Positions 8,180 through 16,231 of a DNA stretch of 32,196 bases are shown here, in pieces; the first letter of the stretch is position 1, and every line of letters begins with the position of its first letter. Source of the stretch: Bacteroidaceae bacterium (lineage in GTDB: Bacteria > Bacteroidota > Bacteroidia > Bacteroidales > Bacteroidaceae). The stretch is from positions 1 to 32,196 of the forward strand of contig JAFYWH010000133.1 in NCBI GenBank assembly GCA_017558175.1, given 5' to 3'. The translations under genes were made by a program, and so were the position numbers. The notes beneath the pieces were generated by a model, which saw only the letters and a list, made by a program, of their open reading frames with translations, was not told where the DNA came from and searched no databases.

Positions 8180-8418
8180 GTTACCATGTTACAATGTTAC
8201 CATGTTACAACGTTACACGGTTACAATCCCCGATAACGCCGAACATGCATTTGTAACAATGTAACAACGTAACAATGTAACATAGGGCTATTTTTGTTAC
8301 ACATGCATAGATATATAAATAAATATACAATAATTATTATATTATATTACTAATATATGATTGACCCTCTCGCACACATGCCGGTGTTACAATGTTACAA
8401 GTGTTACAACGTTACATC
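8180..8418. repeat. GTTACAAT octamer array in three blocks with an A/T-rich core
   Basis: Block 1 (8181-8228) has six head-to-tail 8-bp units of the form TTACAATG/TTACCATG. Block 2 (8253-8284) has four units of the inverse (GTAACAAT/GTAACAAC). An A/T-rich stretch of about 65 bp (8296-8360, TA-rich) follows. Block 3 (8386-8418) has four more units in the first orientation, one spaced by an extra base. Blocks 1 and 2 can pair into a long imperfect hairpin. Together they fill nearly all of the 388-bp gap between the phosphatase and the DUF4298 gene; no gene is seen inside. Confidence 0.9.
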
Positions 8419-8489
8419 GTCCGTTATAACAAAAAACCTAACCAACTCATTTTAAGATAGATATAAAACAGACAGAACGAATCAGACAC

Positions 8490-8714
8490 ATGGAGCAGCT
8501 GCTCGACCTTGTTACAGAAGCCCGAAAAGAGCCCACTACAAGCCCCGAAAAGCAAGAAAAGATACAAGAAGCCATCCGCATCCTTGCCGAATATTACGAA
8601 AGCGATGAATGGAAGCAAGATTTTGCCAACGATGAAGCCGGACTGCTCCCCAAGGACTTGAAACGCGGGGTGTTATCGGAAGATGGGATTTGGAATGTGC
8701 TTTCTATAGACTAA
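8490..8714 (+). CDS. DUF4298 domain protein (74 aa)
   Basis: The C-terminal half carries the family hallmark: AEYYESDEWKQDFANDEAGL (33-52) followed directly by LPKDLKRGVLSEDGIWNVL (53-71). The N-terminal half is a charged helix and probably a short coiled coil. No catalytic residues or membrane segments are seen, and the function of this family is unknown. The gene begins about 70 bp after the last octamer repeat and ends before a hairpin shared with the convergent thioredoxin gene. It is likely cytoplasmic. Confidence 0.8.
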   Translation: MEQLLDLVTEARKEPTTSPEKQEKIQEAIRILAEYYESDEWKQDFANDEAGLLPKDLKRGVLSEDGIWNVLSID

Positions 8715-8799
8715 AGCCATAAAATCGGTATACAAAAAAAAGAAAGCATGTTTAACAAGAAACGTCGAATTGCTTCTTTACATTAATTTATATAACCAG

Positions 8800-8827
8800 A
8801 AAGGCCGCATCCGCCGATGCAGCCTTT
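8800..8827. terminator. Hairpin between convergent genes
   Basis: The stem AAAGGCCGCATC/GATGCAGCCTTT has 11 of 12 pairs around the loop CGCC. It lies between the ends of the DUF4298 gene and the thioredoxin gene. U-tracts are weak on both sides, so it is a probable bidirectional terminator rather than a strong one. Confidence 0.5.
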
Positions 8828-8886
8828 CCTTACGAATCAACACATTAAAAAAACACACAATATATAGACAAAAAACATTTATGGGG

Positions 8887-9252
8887 TCAATGGGTTTCGG
8901 CTATGAAGCTATCGAGCGCCTGGCGGAGCTGAGCCTTGGTAGGTGCACCCATAGACACATGAGGGTCGCCCTTCAGGGGAGCAAACACCAGCGTAGGCAC
9001 ACTCCGTACACGGAATAGCGATGCCAGCTCCTGCTCGTTGTCCACGTTCACCTTATATATATCTATCTTCCCTGCATACTCCTTGGCCAGCTCGTCGAGC
9101 ACCGGCGAGAGAGCCTTGCAAGGTCCGCACCACGGAGCGTAGAAGTCGATGAGTGCAGGGCGTTCGCCCAAGAATTTCCACTCGTCGGGATTGGCCAGAT
9201 AGTTAGCTACTTTTCTTAAGAATCCACCTTTAGTTAAGTTTATCGTTGTCAT
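8887..9252 (-). CDS. Thioredoxin (121 aa)
   Basis: The active site is WCGPC (41-45) in FYAPWCGPCKALSPV, and the cis-proline is P86 in RSVPTLVF. Both are in family positions, so this is a reducing cytoplasmic thioredoxin. No signal peptide is present. The N-terminal extension (LTKGGFLRKVANYLANPDEWKF) is somewhat longer than in E. coli TrxA. The start MTTINL at 9252 is preferred because an upstream in-frame ATG (9333) lies within or ahead of the promoter. The gene is monocistronic. Confidence 0.93.
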   Translation of the reverse strand: MTTINLTKGGFLRKVANYLANPDEWKFLGERPALIDFYAPWCGPCKALSPVLDELAKEYAGKIDIYKVNVDNEQELASLFRVRSVPTLVFAPLKGDPHVSMGAPTKAQLRQALDSFIAETH

Positions 9253-9302
9253 ATCTTTATCAATTTTTATGGGGTTGTGCAAATCATTTCTTTTATCTGA
9301 TG

Positions 9303-9333
9303 CAAAGGTAACATCCACGCTCCACTCCTCCAA
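9303..9333 (-). promoter_or_regulatory. Promoter of the thioredoxin gene
   Basis: On the minus strand TTG (9331-9333), 20 bases, then TACCTTTG (9303-9310). Transcription would begin near 9296, leaving a leader of about 45 bases before the ATG at 9252. This supports that start. Confidence 0.55.
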
Positions 9334-9416
9334 CAGACTAATTCTATCCCCCGATAGATGGCATCTATGAAGCCGAAAAATTCGCCCTCATCGTGCACCG
9401 CGAAACGAAAAAGTAT

Positions 9417-9424
9417 TATCTTTG
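9417..9424 (+). promoter_or_regulatory. -7 box for the DUF4494 gene
   Basis: TATCTTTG, an exact -7 match, lies 31 bases before the first ATG. The -33 region is poor. Confidence 0.5.
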
Positions 9425-9455
9425 CATCCAATAAAAACTTAAATACTGAACAATT

Positions 9456-9926
9456 ATGATGCACACTTGGTTTGAATGCAAGATTCAATACGAAAAGACC
9501 ATGGAAAATGGCATGAACAAGAAAGTTACCGAACCTTACTTGGTGGATGCACTGAGCTTTACCGAAGCCGAAGCACGCATCATCGAGGAAATGACTCCAT
9601 ACATCAGCGGTGAGTTCACCGTGAGCGACATCAAGCGCGCCAAATACTCGGAACTCTTCTTTGCCGAAGATGCCGAATCCGACCGATGGTTCAAGTGCAA
9701 GCTCACCTTCATCACCCTGGACGAAAAGAGCGGTGCGGAGAAGAAGACATCGACCAACGTACTGGTACAGGCTACCGACCTGCGCGATGGCGTGAAGAAG
9801 CTGGACGAGGGCATGAAGGGATCGATGGCGGACTATATCATCAGCTCGATAGCCGAAACCAATATCATGGATGTTTATCCGTATACAGAAGGTCCGCACG
9901 ACAAGCCTGAATTCCCGGAAGCGTAA
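9456..9926 (+). CDS. DUF4494 domain protein (156 aa)
   Basis: This soluble, acidic protein begins MMHTWFECKIQYEKTMENG and contains VTEPYLVDALSFTEAEARI (24-42). Both are typical of the DUF4494 family, which is conserved in Bacteroidales and has no assigned function. A duplicated pattern of 'WF(E/K)CK' at both ends (5-9 and 78-82) suggests an internal beta-strand repeat. There is no signal peptide. Two ATGs in tandem (9456 and 9459) make the start uncertain by one codon. It is followed after 100 bp by the YggS-like gene, possibly in the same transcript. Confidence 0.82.
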   Translation: MMHTWFECKIQYEKTMENGMNKKVTEPYLVDALSFTEAEARIIEEMTPYISGEFTVSDIKRAKYSELFFAEDAESDRWFKCKLTFITLDEKSGAEKKTSTNVLVQATDLRDGVKKLDEGMKGSMADYIISSIAETNIMDVYPYTEGPHDKPEFPEA

Positions 9927-9944
9927 AACAAATTAAGAACGAAT

Positions 9945-10023
9945 AATGAAGAATGAAGAATTTCTGAAGGCTATCATAACCCCGAAACATTCATTCTTCA
10001 TTCATCATTCTTCATTCTTCATT
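9945..10023. repeat. AATGAAGAATGAAGAA inverted repeat
   Basis: The left arm (9945-9960) and right arm (about 10007-10023) are inverse copies built from the heptamer/decamer AATGAAGA, with extra partial units beside them. It folds into a hairpin immediately before the ATG of the YggS-like gene. It also creates a false in-frame N-terminal extension of that gene rich in F, H and S. Confidence 0.75.
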
Positions 10024-10026
10024 ACT

Positions 10027-10707
10027 ATGAGCCACATACAAGAACAAATCAGCCAAATAAAGTCTGCCTTGCCCGCACAGGTGCGCCTGGTAGCCGTATC
10101 GAAGTTCCACCCCATCGAAGCACTTCAAGATGCCTACGAGGGCGGTCAGCGCATCTTCGGCGAATCGAAGGTGCAGGAGATGACACAGAAGTACGAAGCC
10201 TTGCCCAAGGACATAGAGTGGCACTTCATAGGTCACTTGCAGACCAACAAGATAAAGTACATGGCTCCGTATGTGGCGCTGATTCATGGCGTGGATTCCT
10301 ACAAGCTCTTGAGCGAGATAGACAAGCAGGCAGCCAAGGCGGGACGCATCATCCCCTGCCTCCTGCAGATACACATTGCCCAAGAGGAAACGAAGTTCGG
10401 GTTCAGCACCGACGAGTGCCGTGCCATGCTCGACGAGGGGTTGTGGCGCACCCTGACCCACGTGCAGATAGCGGGCGTAATGGGCATGGCTACCAACACC
10501 GACGACCTCACCCAAGTGGAAGCCGAATTTGCCACCCTGAGCGACTTCTTCCGCGAACTGAAGGAGACCCACTTCGGCGATTGCCCGCACTTCAAGGAGA
10601 TATCCATGGGCATGAGCGACGACTATCCGCTGGCCATTGCCCACGGAAGCACACTGATACGCGTAGGAAGCAAGATTTTCGGCGAAAGAAACTATTTCAA
10701 CGCCTAA
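10027..10707 (+). CDS. YggS/PLPBP-family pyridoxal-phosphate homeostasis protein (226 aa)
   Basis: This is the single-domain PLP-binding TIM barrel involved in vitamin B6 and amino-acid homeostasis. The PLP lysine is K26 in LVAVSKFHP. Other family blocks are FGESKVQE, WHFIGHLQTNKIKY, MGMSDDYPLAIAHGSTLIRVGSKIFGER at the C-terminus, and a Gly-rich phosphate-binding loop. Length is normal. The start MSHIQEQ at 10027 is chosen over an earlier ATG because the intervening codons are repeat-derived. It is cytoplasmic, with no partner gene nearby. Confidence 0.92.
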   Translation: MSHIQEQISQIKSALPAQVRLVAVSKFHPIEALQDAYEGGQRIFGESKVQEMTQKYEALPKDIEWHFIGHLQTNKIKYMAPYVALIHGVDSYKLLSEIDKQAAKAGRIIPCLLQIHIAQEETKFGFSTDECRAMLDEGLWRTLTHVQIAGVMGMATNTDDLTQVEAEFATLSDFFRELKETHFGDCPHFKEISMGMSDDYPLAIAHGSTLIRVGSKIFGERNYFNA

Positions 10708-10741
10708 TTCTGCACAAAAAAAACACTTTTGTGCCAAATCT

Positions 10742-10773
10742 CTTTGTTATCTCGTAATAATGTCCTATCTTTA
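10742..10773 (+). promoter_or_regulatory. Promoter of the acyl-CoA ligase gene
   Basis: TTTG (10742-10745), a 20-base spacer and TATCTTTA (10766-10773) form a good promoter with one deviation in the last -7 base. The predicted leader is about 40 bases. Confidence 0.6.
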
Positions 10774-10817
10774 CACAGATTTATCAATTATGTGCAAAAA
10801 ATAAAGACATATATATT

Positions 10818-12482
10818 ATGGACAACGAAAAGAGTTTCATAGCTTTAATTGAAAAAAGCATCAAGAAGCATTGGGATGCAAATTCCTTGACTGACTATAA
10901 AGGTGTAACCTATCAATACAAGGATGTAGCTCGCAAGATTGAAAAGCTCCACATTATTTTCGAAGAAAGCGGTGTAAAGCCGGGCGATAAGATTGCCATC
11001 TGCGGACGCAACATGTCGCATTGGGGCGTGACATTCCTCGCTACCGTTACCTACGGTGCCGTAATCGTTCCTATCCTCCACGAATTCAAGCCAGACCAGG
11101 TACACAATATCGTAAACCACTCGGAAGCGAAGCTCCTCTTTGTGGGCGACGTGGTATGGGAAGGCCTCGACGAAAGTGCCATGCCGGGCCTCGAAGGTGT
11201 AATCTTGGTGAACGACTTCAGCCTGCTCTTGTCTCGTACTGAAAAGTTGACTTACGCTCGCGAACACCTCAACGAACTCTTCGGCAAGAAATTCCCGAAG
11301 AACTTCCGCAAGGAACACATCAATTATTATAAGGATAGCCCGGACGAATTGCTCGTCCTCAACTATACATCGGGTACAACCAGCTTCTCTAAGGGTGTAA
11401 TGATTCCGGCTCGTGCCTTGTGGTCGAACATGATGTTTGCCTTCGGTGCACTGACCATGAAGAAGGGCGACCGCCTCGTTTCTATGCTCCCGATGGCTCA
11501 CATGTATGGCCTTGCCTTCGAATTCCTCTACCAGTTCTGTGCAGGTGTTCAGGTATTCTTCCTCACCCGTATGCCGAGTCCGAAGATCATCCTTCAGGCA
11601 TTTGCCGAAGTGAAGCCTTCATTGGTGATTGCCGTGCCATTGATCATCGAAAAGATTATCAAGAAGAACGTGCTTCCGAAGCTCGAAACTCCAACCATGA
11701 AGTTCTTGATGCATATGCCATTCATCAGCGACAAGATCAGAGCGAAAGTACGCGAACAGTTGATGAATGCCTTCGGTGGTGAGTTCTACGAAATCGTGGT
11801 GGGTGGTGCAGCCTTCAACCAGGAAATCGAAGCCTTCATGCGTAGCATCGAATTCCCTTACACCGTAGGTTATGGTATGACCGAATGTGCTCCGCTTATC
11901 TGTTACGAAGACTGGAAGAAGTTCAAGGCAGGTTCTTGCGGTAAGGCAGTAGACAACATGGAAGTGAAGGTGCTCAGCGCTGACCCAGCTAACATCCCGG
12001 GCGAAATCATCTGCCGTGGCGATAACGTGATGCTCGGTTACTACAAGAACGAAGAAGCTACACGCGAGGTGCTTGATGCAGACGGATGGATGCACACAGG
12101 TGACCTTGGCGTAATCGATGAAAACGGTTATGTAACGATCAAGGGTCGCTCGAAGAACATGTTGCTCGGTCCTTCTGGTCAGAACATCTATCCGGAAGAA
12201 ATTGAAGACAAGCTCAACAACATGCCTTACGTGAACGAAAGCATCGTGATCCAGGCACTCGACGGTAAGTTGGCTGCCCTTATCTATCCGGACTTTGAAT
12301 TGGCATTTGCCAACGGTATGAGCGAAAAGCAGGTGGAAGAGCAGATGGAAGCCAACCGCGTAGCCGTAAACCAGCAGATTGCCGCTTACGAACAGATTGC
12401 TCGCGTAAAGATTTATCACGAAGAATTCGAAAAGACTCCAAAGAAGAGTATCAAGCGTTTCCTCTATCAGGAAGCCAGATAA
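10818..12482 (+). CDS. Long-chain fatty acid-CoA ligase (AMP-binding, 554 aa)
   Basis: This ANL-superfamily enzyme activates fatty acids with ATP and CoA. Core motifs appear in order: P-loop-like YTSGTTSFSKG (183-193), YGMTE (352-356), HTGDLG (426-431), KGRSKNMLL (442-450) and the C-terminal lysine region TPKKSIKRF (540-548). It is slightly short and has no membrane segments, so it is a peripheral cytoplasmic enzyme. It is monocistronic, with its own promoter and a strong terminator. Codon choice (GGT, GTA, AAG-rich) looks more biased than its neighbours, which may reflect high expression. Chain-length preference cannot be read. Confidence 0.92.
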   Translation: MDNEKSFIALIEKSIKKHWDANSLTDYKGVTYQYKDVARKIEKLHIIFEESGVKPGDKIAICGRNMSHWGVTFLATVTYGAVIVPILHEFKPDQVHNIVNHSEAKLLFVGDVVWEGLDESAMPGLEGVILVNDFSLLLSRTEKLTYAREHLNELFGKKFPKNFRKEHINYYKDSPDELLVLNYTSGTTSFSKGVMIPARALWSNMMFAFGALTMKKGDRLVSMLPMAHMYGLAFEFLYQFCAGVQVFFLTRMPSPKIILQAFAEVKPSLVIAVPLIIEKIIKKNVLPKLETPTMKFLMHMPFISDKIRAKVREQLMNAFGGEFYEIVVGGAAFNQEIEAFMRSIEFPYTVGYGMTECAPLICYEDWKKFKAGSCGKAVDNMEVKVLSADPANIPGEIICRGDNVMLGYYKNEEATREVLDADGWMHTGDLGVIDENGYVTIKGRSKNMLLGPSGQNIYPEEIEDKLNNMPYVNESIVIQALDGKLAALIYPDFELAFANGMSEKQVEEQMEANRVAVNQQIAAYEQIARVKIYHEEFEKTPKKSIKRFLYQEAR

Positions 12483-12515
12483 AATACCAATTTTAATCAG
12501 TTAGCTTTAAACAGA

Positions 12516-12549
12516 AGAGGTTCCCAAAAGTATGGGGGCCTCTTTTTTT
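12516..12549 (+). terminator. Rho-independent terminator of the acyl-CoA ligase gene
   Basis: The stem AGAGGTTCCC with GGGGGCCTCT is followed by TTTTTTTC. It lies 34 bp past the stop codon. Confidence 0.8.
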
Positions 12550-12550
12550 C

Positions 12551-12667
12551 TACCTCCCCCTTGTGAAGGGGGCCAGGGGGATGTTCCATAGGCTTCATGA
12601 TTCAGAAGCTTTTATGCTCCATACGAAAGAGACATCCCCCTACCCCCTTCATAAGGGGGATTGCTAC
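12551..12667. repeat. Dispersed G/C-run inverted repeat, copy 2
   Basis: It has the same architecture as 6336-6465: CCCCCTTGTGAAGGGGG then CCAGGGGGATGTTC in the left arm, and ACATCCCCCTACCCCCTTC then AAGGGGGATT in the right arm. The loop sequence differs from copy 1 while the arms are conserved, as expected for selection or spread of the arms. Confidence 0.8.
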
Positions 12668-12674
12668 TAACTAA

Positions 12675-12710
12675 GCAAAAAAAGAGTGAATGCATTACGC
12701 ATCCACTCTT
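12675..12710 (-). terminator. Terminator of the fucosidase operon
   Basis: The minus-strand stem AGAGTGGATGC/GCATTCACTCT (12699-12709 with 12683-12693) is followed by a T-run. It ends the two-gene fucosidase/CBM9 unit, 22 bp past the last stop. Confidence 0.7.
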
Positions 12711-12732
12711 CTTATTCCATCGGTAGGAACGA

Positions 12733-13812
12733 TTATTTCTTGTCTTCCTTCTTGAAGTAACCTTCGTTGTTGAGGACGTAAACCTTACCTTCGGCCGGCA
12801 CTTCTGCACAGATTTCGTAAGTATTGGTTGTAGCTTCCATAGAAACCTTCTGCTTCATTTCGGCGCTCAAGCCCGGGAGTTCGTTCAACGAAGCGAACTT
12901 ACCGTTTTCGTTCTTGTAATCCTGCTGAGCATAGAACATCGCCCACATGAGCTTGTAGATGTCCATGTCGTGCGGATAAACCATAGCAGTTTCTTCAGTA
13001 CCCACCTTGTTGTCCGAGAAGTGGAGGTAACCCCAACGGTCAGGCATGTGCATGTCGATGCGACCAGTTGCGTTCCATACCCAGTTTTCTTCCGGCTTCT
13101 TCAACCATTCCACGCGAGAGAAGTTGATTCTCCAAGTGTTGCCAGCCTTCAAGAGGTTGTTGAAGCTCAATGTCAAGGCTTGGCGAGGGATAGCCATTTC
13201 CACGCTCCACATCTTGTCTGTATCCTTCGGGTTATTCAAAGTACCATCGATATAGATAGCCGACTGGATACCCGGGCAATCCCATTGCAAGAAGAAGTCA
13301 CCACCTACACGGTATGGCTTGTCGAGCATCAAGTCGAAAAGCACGTTCTTGGCATTCACTTCGATTTCGAAATAGTTATGACCATCGCTATCCGGGTCGA
13401 TGAACACTTCGAAGTCGTTATCGTAATAGATAATGGTATCGCGTTGAGTCAACTTGGCATCGATGTTCGGTTCTTCGAGAACGGCACCTACATAAAGGTA
13501 ATCATCGTCCCAAAGCATCTTGGCAGTAGTCTTGTACTTCGGTTCTGCGAAGCCTGCACCACTGATGTCTTCGAATGCTTCTGTATCCTTAGCCTTCTGC
13601 CAAGAAGATTCGTCGAGCTTACCATCAATCTTCAATGCACCTTCTGTGCGGTAAGCCACGTATGAACGAGGTTGTACCAAATAGCGTTCGTATTTTTCGA
13701 AGATGCATGGTGCACCCTCTGCGTTAGCTTGCTTTTCGCCACCTGCACATCCGGTCAATACCGATGCCATGCAGAAGAGACCCAAGCCCAAAGTTTCGAT
13801 TCTTTTCATCAT
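12733..13812 (-). CDS. CBM9-like (DOMON-type) surface or periplasmic lipoprotein (359 aa)
   Basis: The signal peptide ends in SVLTGC, an SPII site. Residues about 50-270 form a CBM9_1-like beta-sandwich. Seen are ALKIDGKLDESSWQKA (58-73), DDDYLYVGAVLEEP, DNDFEVFIDPDSDGHNYFEIEV with an acidic Ca-binding-like run, and WSVEMAIPRQAL. The C-terminal part contains MWAMFYAQQDYKNENGKF, seen with such domains. Bacteroidetes proteins of this kind often accompany glycan-degrading enzymes. It is 16 bp downstream of the GH29 gene, hence one operon. A carbohydrate-binding accessory role is inferred; no catalytic residues are seen. Confidence 0.85.
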   Translation of the reverse strand: MMKRIETLGLGLFCMASVLTGCAGGEKQANAEGAPCIFEKYERYLVQPRSYVAYRTEGALKIDGKLDESSWQKAKDTEAFEDISGAGFAEPKYKTTAKMLWDDDYLYVGAVLEEPNIDAKLTQRDTIIYYDNDFEVFIDPDSDGHNYFEIEVNAKNVLFDLMLDKPYRVGGDFFLQWDCPGIQSAIYIDGTLNNPKDTDKMWSVEMAIPRQALTLSFNNLLKAGNTWRINFSRVEWLKKPEENWVWNATGRIDMHMPDRWGYLHFSDNKVGTEETAMVYPHDMDIYKLMWAMFYAQQDYKNENGKFASLNELPGLSAEMKQKVSMEATTNTYEICAEVPAEGKVYVLNNEGYFKKEDKK

Positions 13813-13828
13813 TCTTGTTATTTAAGGA

Positions 13829-15172
13829 TTAGTTACTTTCAATTACCTTACCTTCACCACGGTAGAGCTGGATAGGACCATCGAGCAATACAGCCAATAC
13901 GGTGATCTGTTCGTCGAGCACATGGTCAGGCACTTCGATGTAGAGGTTACCCGGCACACCGCTCCAGTAGTTCTTGTTGTGAACCTTGTAGCTGAGCATA
14001 GAGCCATCGCCCACTACCCACACACGGTTTACCTTATTCACAAGACCCTTGATTTCTACGACACCGTTCGGGCGGTATGGCAAGTACAAATAAAGGATAT
14101 CGCCACCTTGGTTCAAAGCAGTGAAGCCCTGGAAATGGTCGGCCGGAATACCAGCGCGAGTGTCGTAGATAGCTTCCTTGTGCTTCTTTGTCCAACGACC
14201 GAATTCCTTCAAGATAGCCACTTGTTCTTCCGGGATAGTACCGTCTTCCTTCGGACCGATGTCCATCAACATGTTACCACCATTGCTCAAGCAATCCACG
14301 AATGTACGGAGAAGCATGTGCGGAGTCTTGTAGTTCTTGTCATTGTGCTGGTAGCCCCAAGAGTCATTCATGGTCATACAGAGTTCCCAGTACTTTTCTT
14401 CCGGACGAACCACAGGCACACCTTGTTCAGGAGTAGCATAGTCGCCATAGCCGGTGATACGTGAGTTCACAATCACGTTCTTGTTACCGCCACGGAGCAA
14501 TTCCATGATGCCCTTTGCTCTCCAAGTTTCGGCATTCTGTTCCCAGTCACCATCGAACCAATAGAGGTCAGGCTTGTAAGCATTGTTCAATTCTGCCAAC
14601 TGACCGAAGTTGAACTTACAGAAAGCATCCCAACGCTTCGGGTCATCCTTATAGCGCACATCGGTGCGGGTCATGTTCGGATAATCAGGGTGCGACCAGT
14701 CTGGCAACGAATAGTAAAGACCGAGTCTCAAGCCTGCCTTGCGTACTTCATCCACAAACGGAGTCACCAAGTCACGCTTTGCCGGAGTGTTCTTCACTAC
14801 GCTGATGCCGTTCTGCTTGGTATCCCAAAGAGCCACACCATCGTGATGCTTGGTAGTAAGCACGGTATATTGCGCACCACTTTCCTTGATGAGTTCTACC
14901 CATGCCTTCGGGTCGTACTTGGAAGCGGTAAAGCCTTCGCATTGCTTCATGTATTCATCATGAGGCAAATACTTGTTGTAGAACGACCAGCTTTCCGATA
15001 CGCCCTTCACCGCATAAACACCCCAGTGGATAAAGATACCCAACTTGGCCTTGTGGAACCATTCCATACGCTTATCCTTCTGTTCTTGAGTCTCGTTCAA
15101 GAGATTCTGGGCATGCAAGGACGGACACGCCATCGAAAGTGCAAGCAACGCTGCACAAAGTTTCTTCTTCAT
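13829..15172 (-). CDS. GH29 alpha-L-fucosidase (447 aa)
   Basis: The signal peptide MKKKLCAALLALSMACPSLHA has no clear lipobox, so the enzyme is secreted to the periplasm. Family blocks are WFHKAKLGIFIHWG (38-51), LTTKHHDGVALWDT (105-118), GLYYSLPDWSHPDYP (151-165) and YWFDGDWE (204-211), where D207 is the expected nucleophile. GNMLMDIGPKEDG is the usual fucosidase tail of the catalytic domain, followed by a beta-sandwich. Linkage specificity is not readable. It is first in a two-gene operon behind a strong promoter. No SusC/SusD pair is adjacent. Confidence 0.93.
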   Translation of the reverse strand: MKKKLCAALLALSMACPSLHAQNLLNETQEQKDKRMEWFHKAKLGIFIHWGVYAVKGVSESWSFYNKYLPHDEYMKQCEGFTASKYDPKAWVELIKESGAQYTVLTTKHHDGVALWDTKQNGISVVKNTPAKRDLVTPFVDEVRKAGLRLGLYYSLPDWSHPDYPNMTRTDVRYKDDPKRWDAFCKFNFGQLAELNNAYKPDLYWFDGDWEQNAETWRAKGIMELLRGGNKNVIVNSRITGYGDYATPEQGVPVVRPEEKYWELCMTMNDSWGYQHNDKNYKTPHMLLRTFVDCLSNGGNMLMDIGPKEDGTIPEEQVAILKEFGRWTKKHKEAIYDTRAGIPADHFQGFTALNQGGDILYLYLPYRPNGVVEIKGLVNKVNRVWVVGDGSMLSYKVHNKNYWSGVPGNLYIEVPDHVLDEQITVLAVLLDGPIQLYRGEGKVIESN

Positions 15173-15208
15173 ACTTGTTGTGAATTAAGGTTGTTTGATT
15201 CTAATTTG

Positions 15209-15240
15209 CAAACTTAACGTTTTTCAATTATATTACCAAA
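15209..15240 (-). promoter_or_regulatory. Promoter of the fucosidase operon
   Basis: TTTG (15237-15240), 20 bases and TAAGTTTG (15209-15216) on the minus strand. It lies beside the plus-strand -7 box of the nuclease gene at 15249, so the two divergent units share about 100 bp. Confidence 0.7.
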
Positions 15241-15248
15241 TTATTTCC

Positions 15249-15256
15249 TATCTTTG
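15249..15256 (+). promoter_or_regulatory. -7 box for the nuclease gene
   Basis: TATCTTTG, exact -7, 23 bases before the ATG. The -33 is weak (TTTTT-rich region) and overlaps the divergent fucosidase promoter. Confidence 0.5.
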
Positions 15257-15279
15257 CCCACTCAACCAAAACAGGAATT

Positions 15280-16113
15280 ATGGCTAAGAAAAAGAAAAAA
15301 CCAACCATCGTGAGCTTGTGGATAGCCTTCGTGCTGGCTATCGTATCGTATGTATCCGGCCAATCGTGGATGGAACGCGACACAACTCCCACCACAGAAG
15401 AAAGCGAACAGACTCAACCGGCCACCGATGCCCCGCTCATGGAAATACCCGTAATGGATGCCAAGAAGCAGGGACAAGTGCTCTACCGCACCGGATATAC
15501 CTTGGCTTACGACCAGAAGAACCGCACCCCGCAATGGGTGGCTTGGGAGCTGACCAAGAAGGAAACCAATGGCAAGGAAGAGCGTACCAACAAGTTCCAA
15601 CCCGACCCGGATGCCAAAGGACCGAAAGTGGTGACTTACGACTACTCCAACTCCGGATACGACCGTGGACACATGGCTCCAGCTGCCGACATGAAGTGGA
15701 GCAAGAAGGCCATGGAGGAATCGTTCTACATGACCAACATCTGTCCGCAGAACCATAACCTCAACACATCCGACTGGGGCGAACTGGAAAACAAGTCACG
15801 CCAATGGGCACGCCGATTCGACAAGGTACACATCGTGTGCGGACCTATCTACACCGGCAAGCGCAAGGAATACATCGGCGACAATCGCGTGCGTGTACCC
15901 GATGCCTTCTTCAAGGTGATTCTCATCAACCACGCCAAGAAGCAGGTAGCCTTGGCCTTCCTCTTCGACAACGAATCGGGCGAGCGACCACTTACCGAGT
16001 ACCTCACCACAGTGGACAAGGTTGAGAAGCTCACCGGCATGGACTTCTTCTCTGCCCTACCCGATGAATTGGAAAACCGACTGGAAGCAGAAATCGTGAA
16101 GGAATTGCCGTAA
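15280..16113 (+). CDS. DNA/RNA non-specific endonuclease (277 aa)
   Basis: An N-terminal membrane anchor (about 9-27, after KKKKK) is followed by a T/E-rich linker and the betabeta-alpha-Me NUC1 domain. The catalytic motif is DRGHMAPAADM (128-138) with H131 as the general base. The metal-binding region is MTNICPQNHNLNTSDW (151-166). VHIVCGP(I)YTG and VPDAFFKVIL follow as in the family. The protein is probably exported with the nuclease domain outside the cytoplasm, degrading nucleic acids for nutrients. Followed by a palindromic repeat and mltG; co-transcription is possible but the gap holds a hairpin. Confidence 0.92.
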   Translation: MAKKKKKPTIVSLWIAFVLAIVSYVSGQSWMERDTTPTTEESEQTQPATDAPLMEIPVMDAKKQGQVLYRTGYTLAYDQKNRTPQWVAWELTKKETNGKEERTNKFQPDPDAKGPKVVTYDYSNSGYDRGHMAPAADMKWSKKAMEESFYMTNICPQNHNLNTSDWGELENKSRQWARRFDKVHIVCGPIYTGKRKEYIGDNRVRVPDAFFKVILINHAKKQVALAFLFDNESGERPLTEYLTTVDKVEKLTGMDFFSALPDELENRLEAEIVKELP

Positions 16114-16124
16114 TAAATATAATA

Positions 16125-16213
16125 TGTCATTCAGAGCGAAGCGAAGAATCTCGGTAACACCCACTTTATGTTTCCAATATTTTTCAATTCACTTCGTTAC
16201 GTTCCTAATGACA
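16125..16213. repeat. TGTCATTCAGAG palindromic element (degraded copy)
   Basis: The left arm TGTCATTCAGAGCGAAGCGA continues into AGAATCTCG. The right arm ends in CTAATGACA with a worn CTTCGTTACGTTC core. It is the same family as 21436, 24212, 24808, 25698 and 31921. It sits in the gap between the nuclease gene and mltG. Confidence 0.75.
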
Positions 16214-16231
16214 ATCCAATGATATACGTAT

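Noticed and set aside
8180-8418. CRISPR array
   Set aside because: Units are 8 bp with no spacers of constant length and no cas genes.
8770-9018. A plus-strand frame between DUF4298 and thioredoxin
   Set aside because: It crosses the shared hairpin and the antisense of the thioredoxin end; no coding character.
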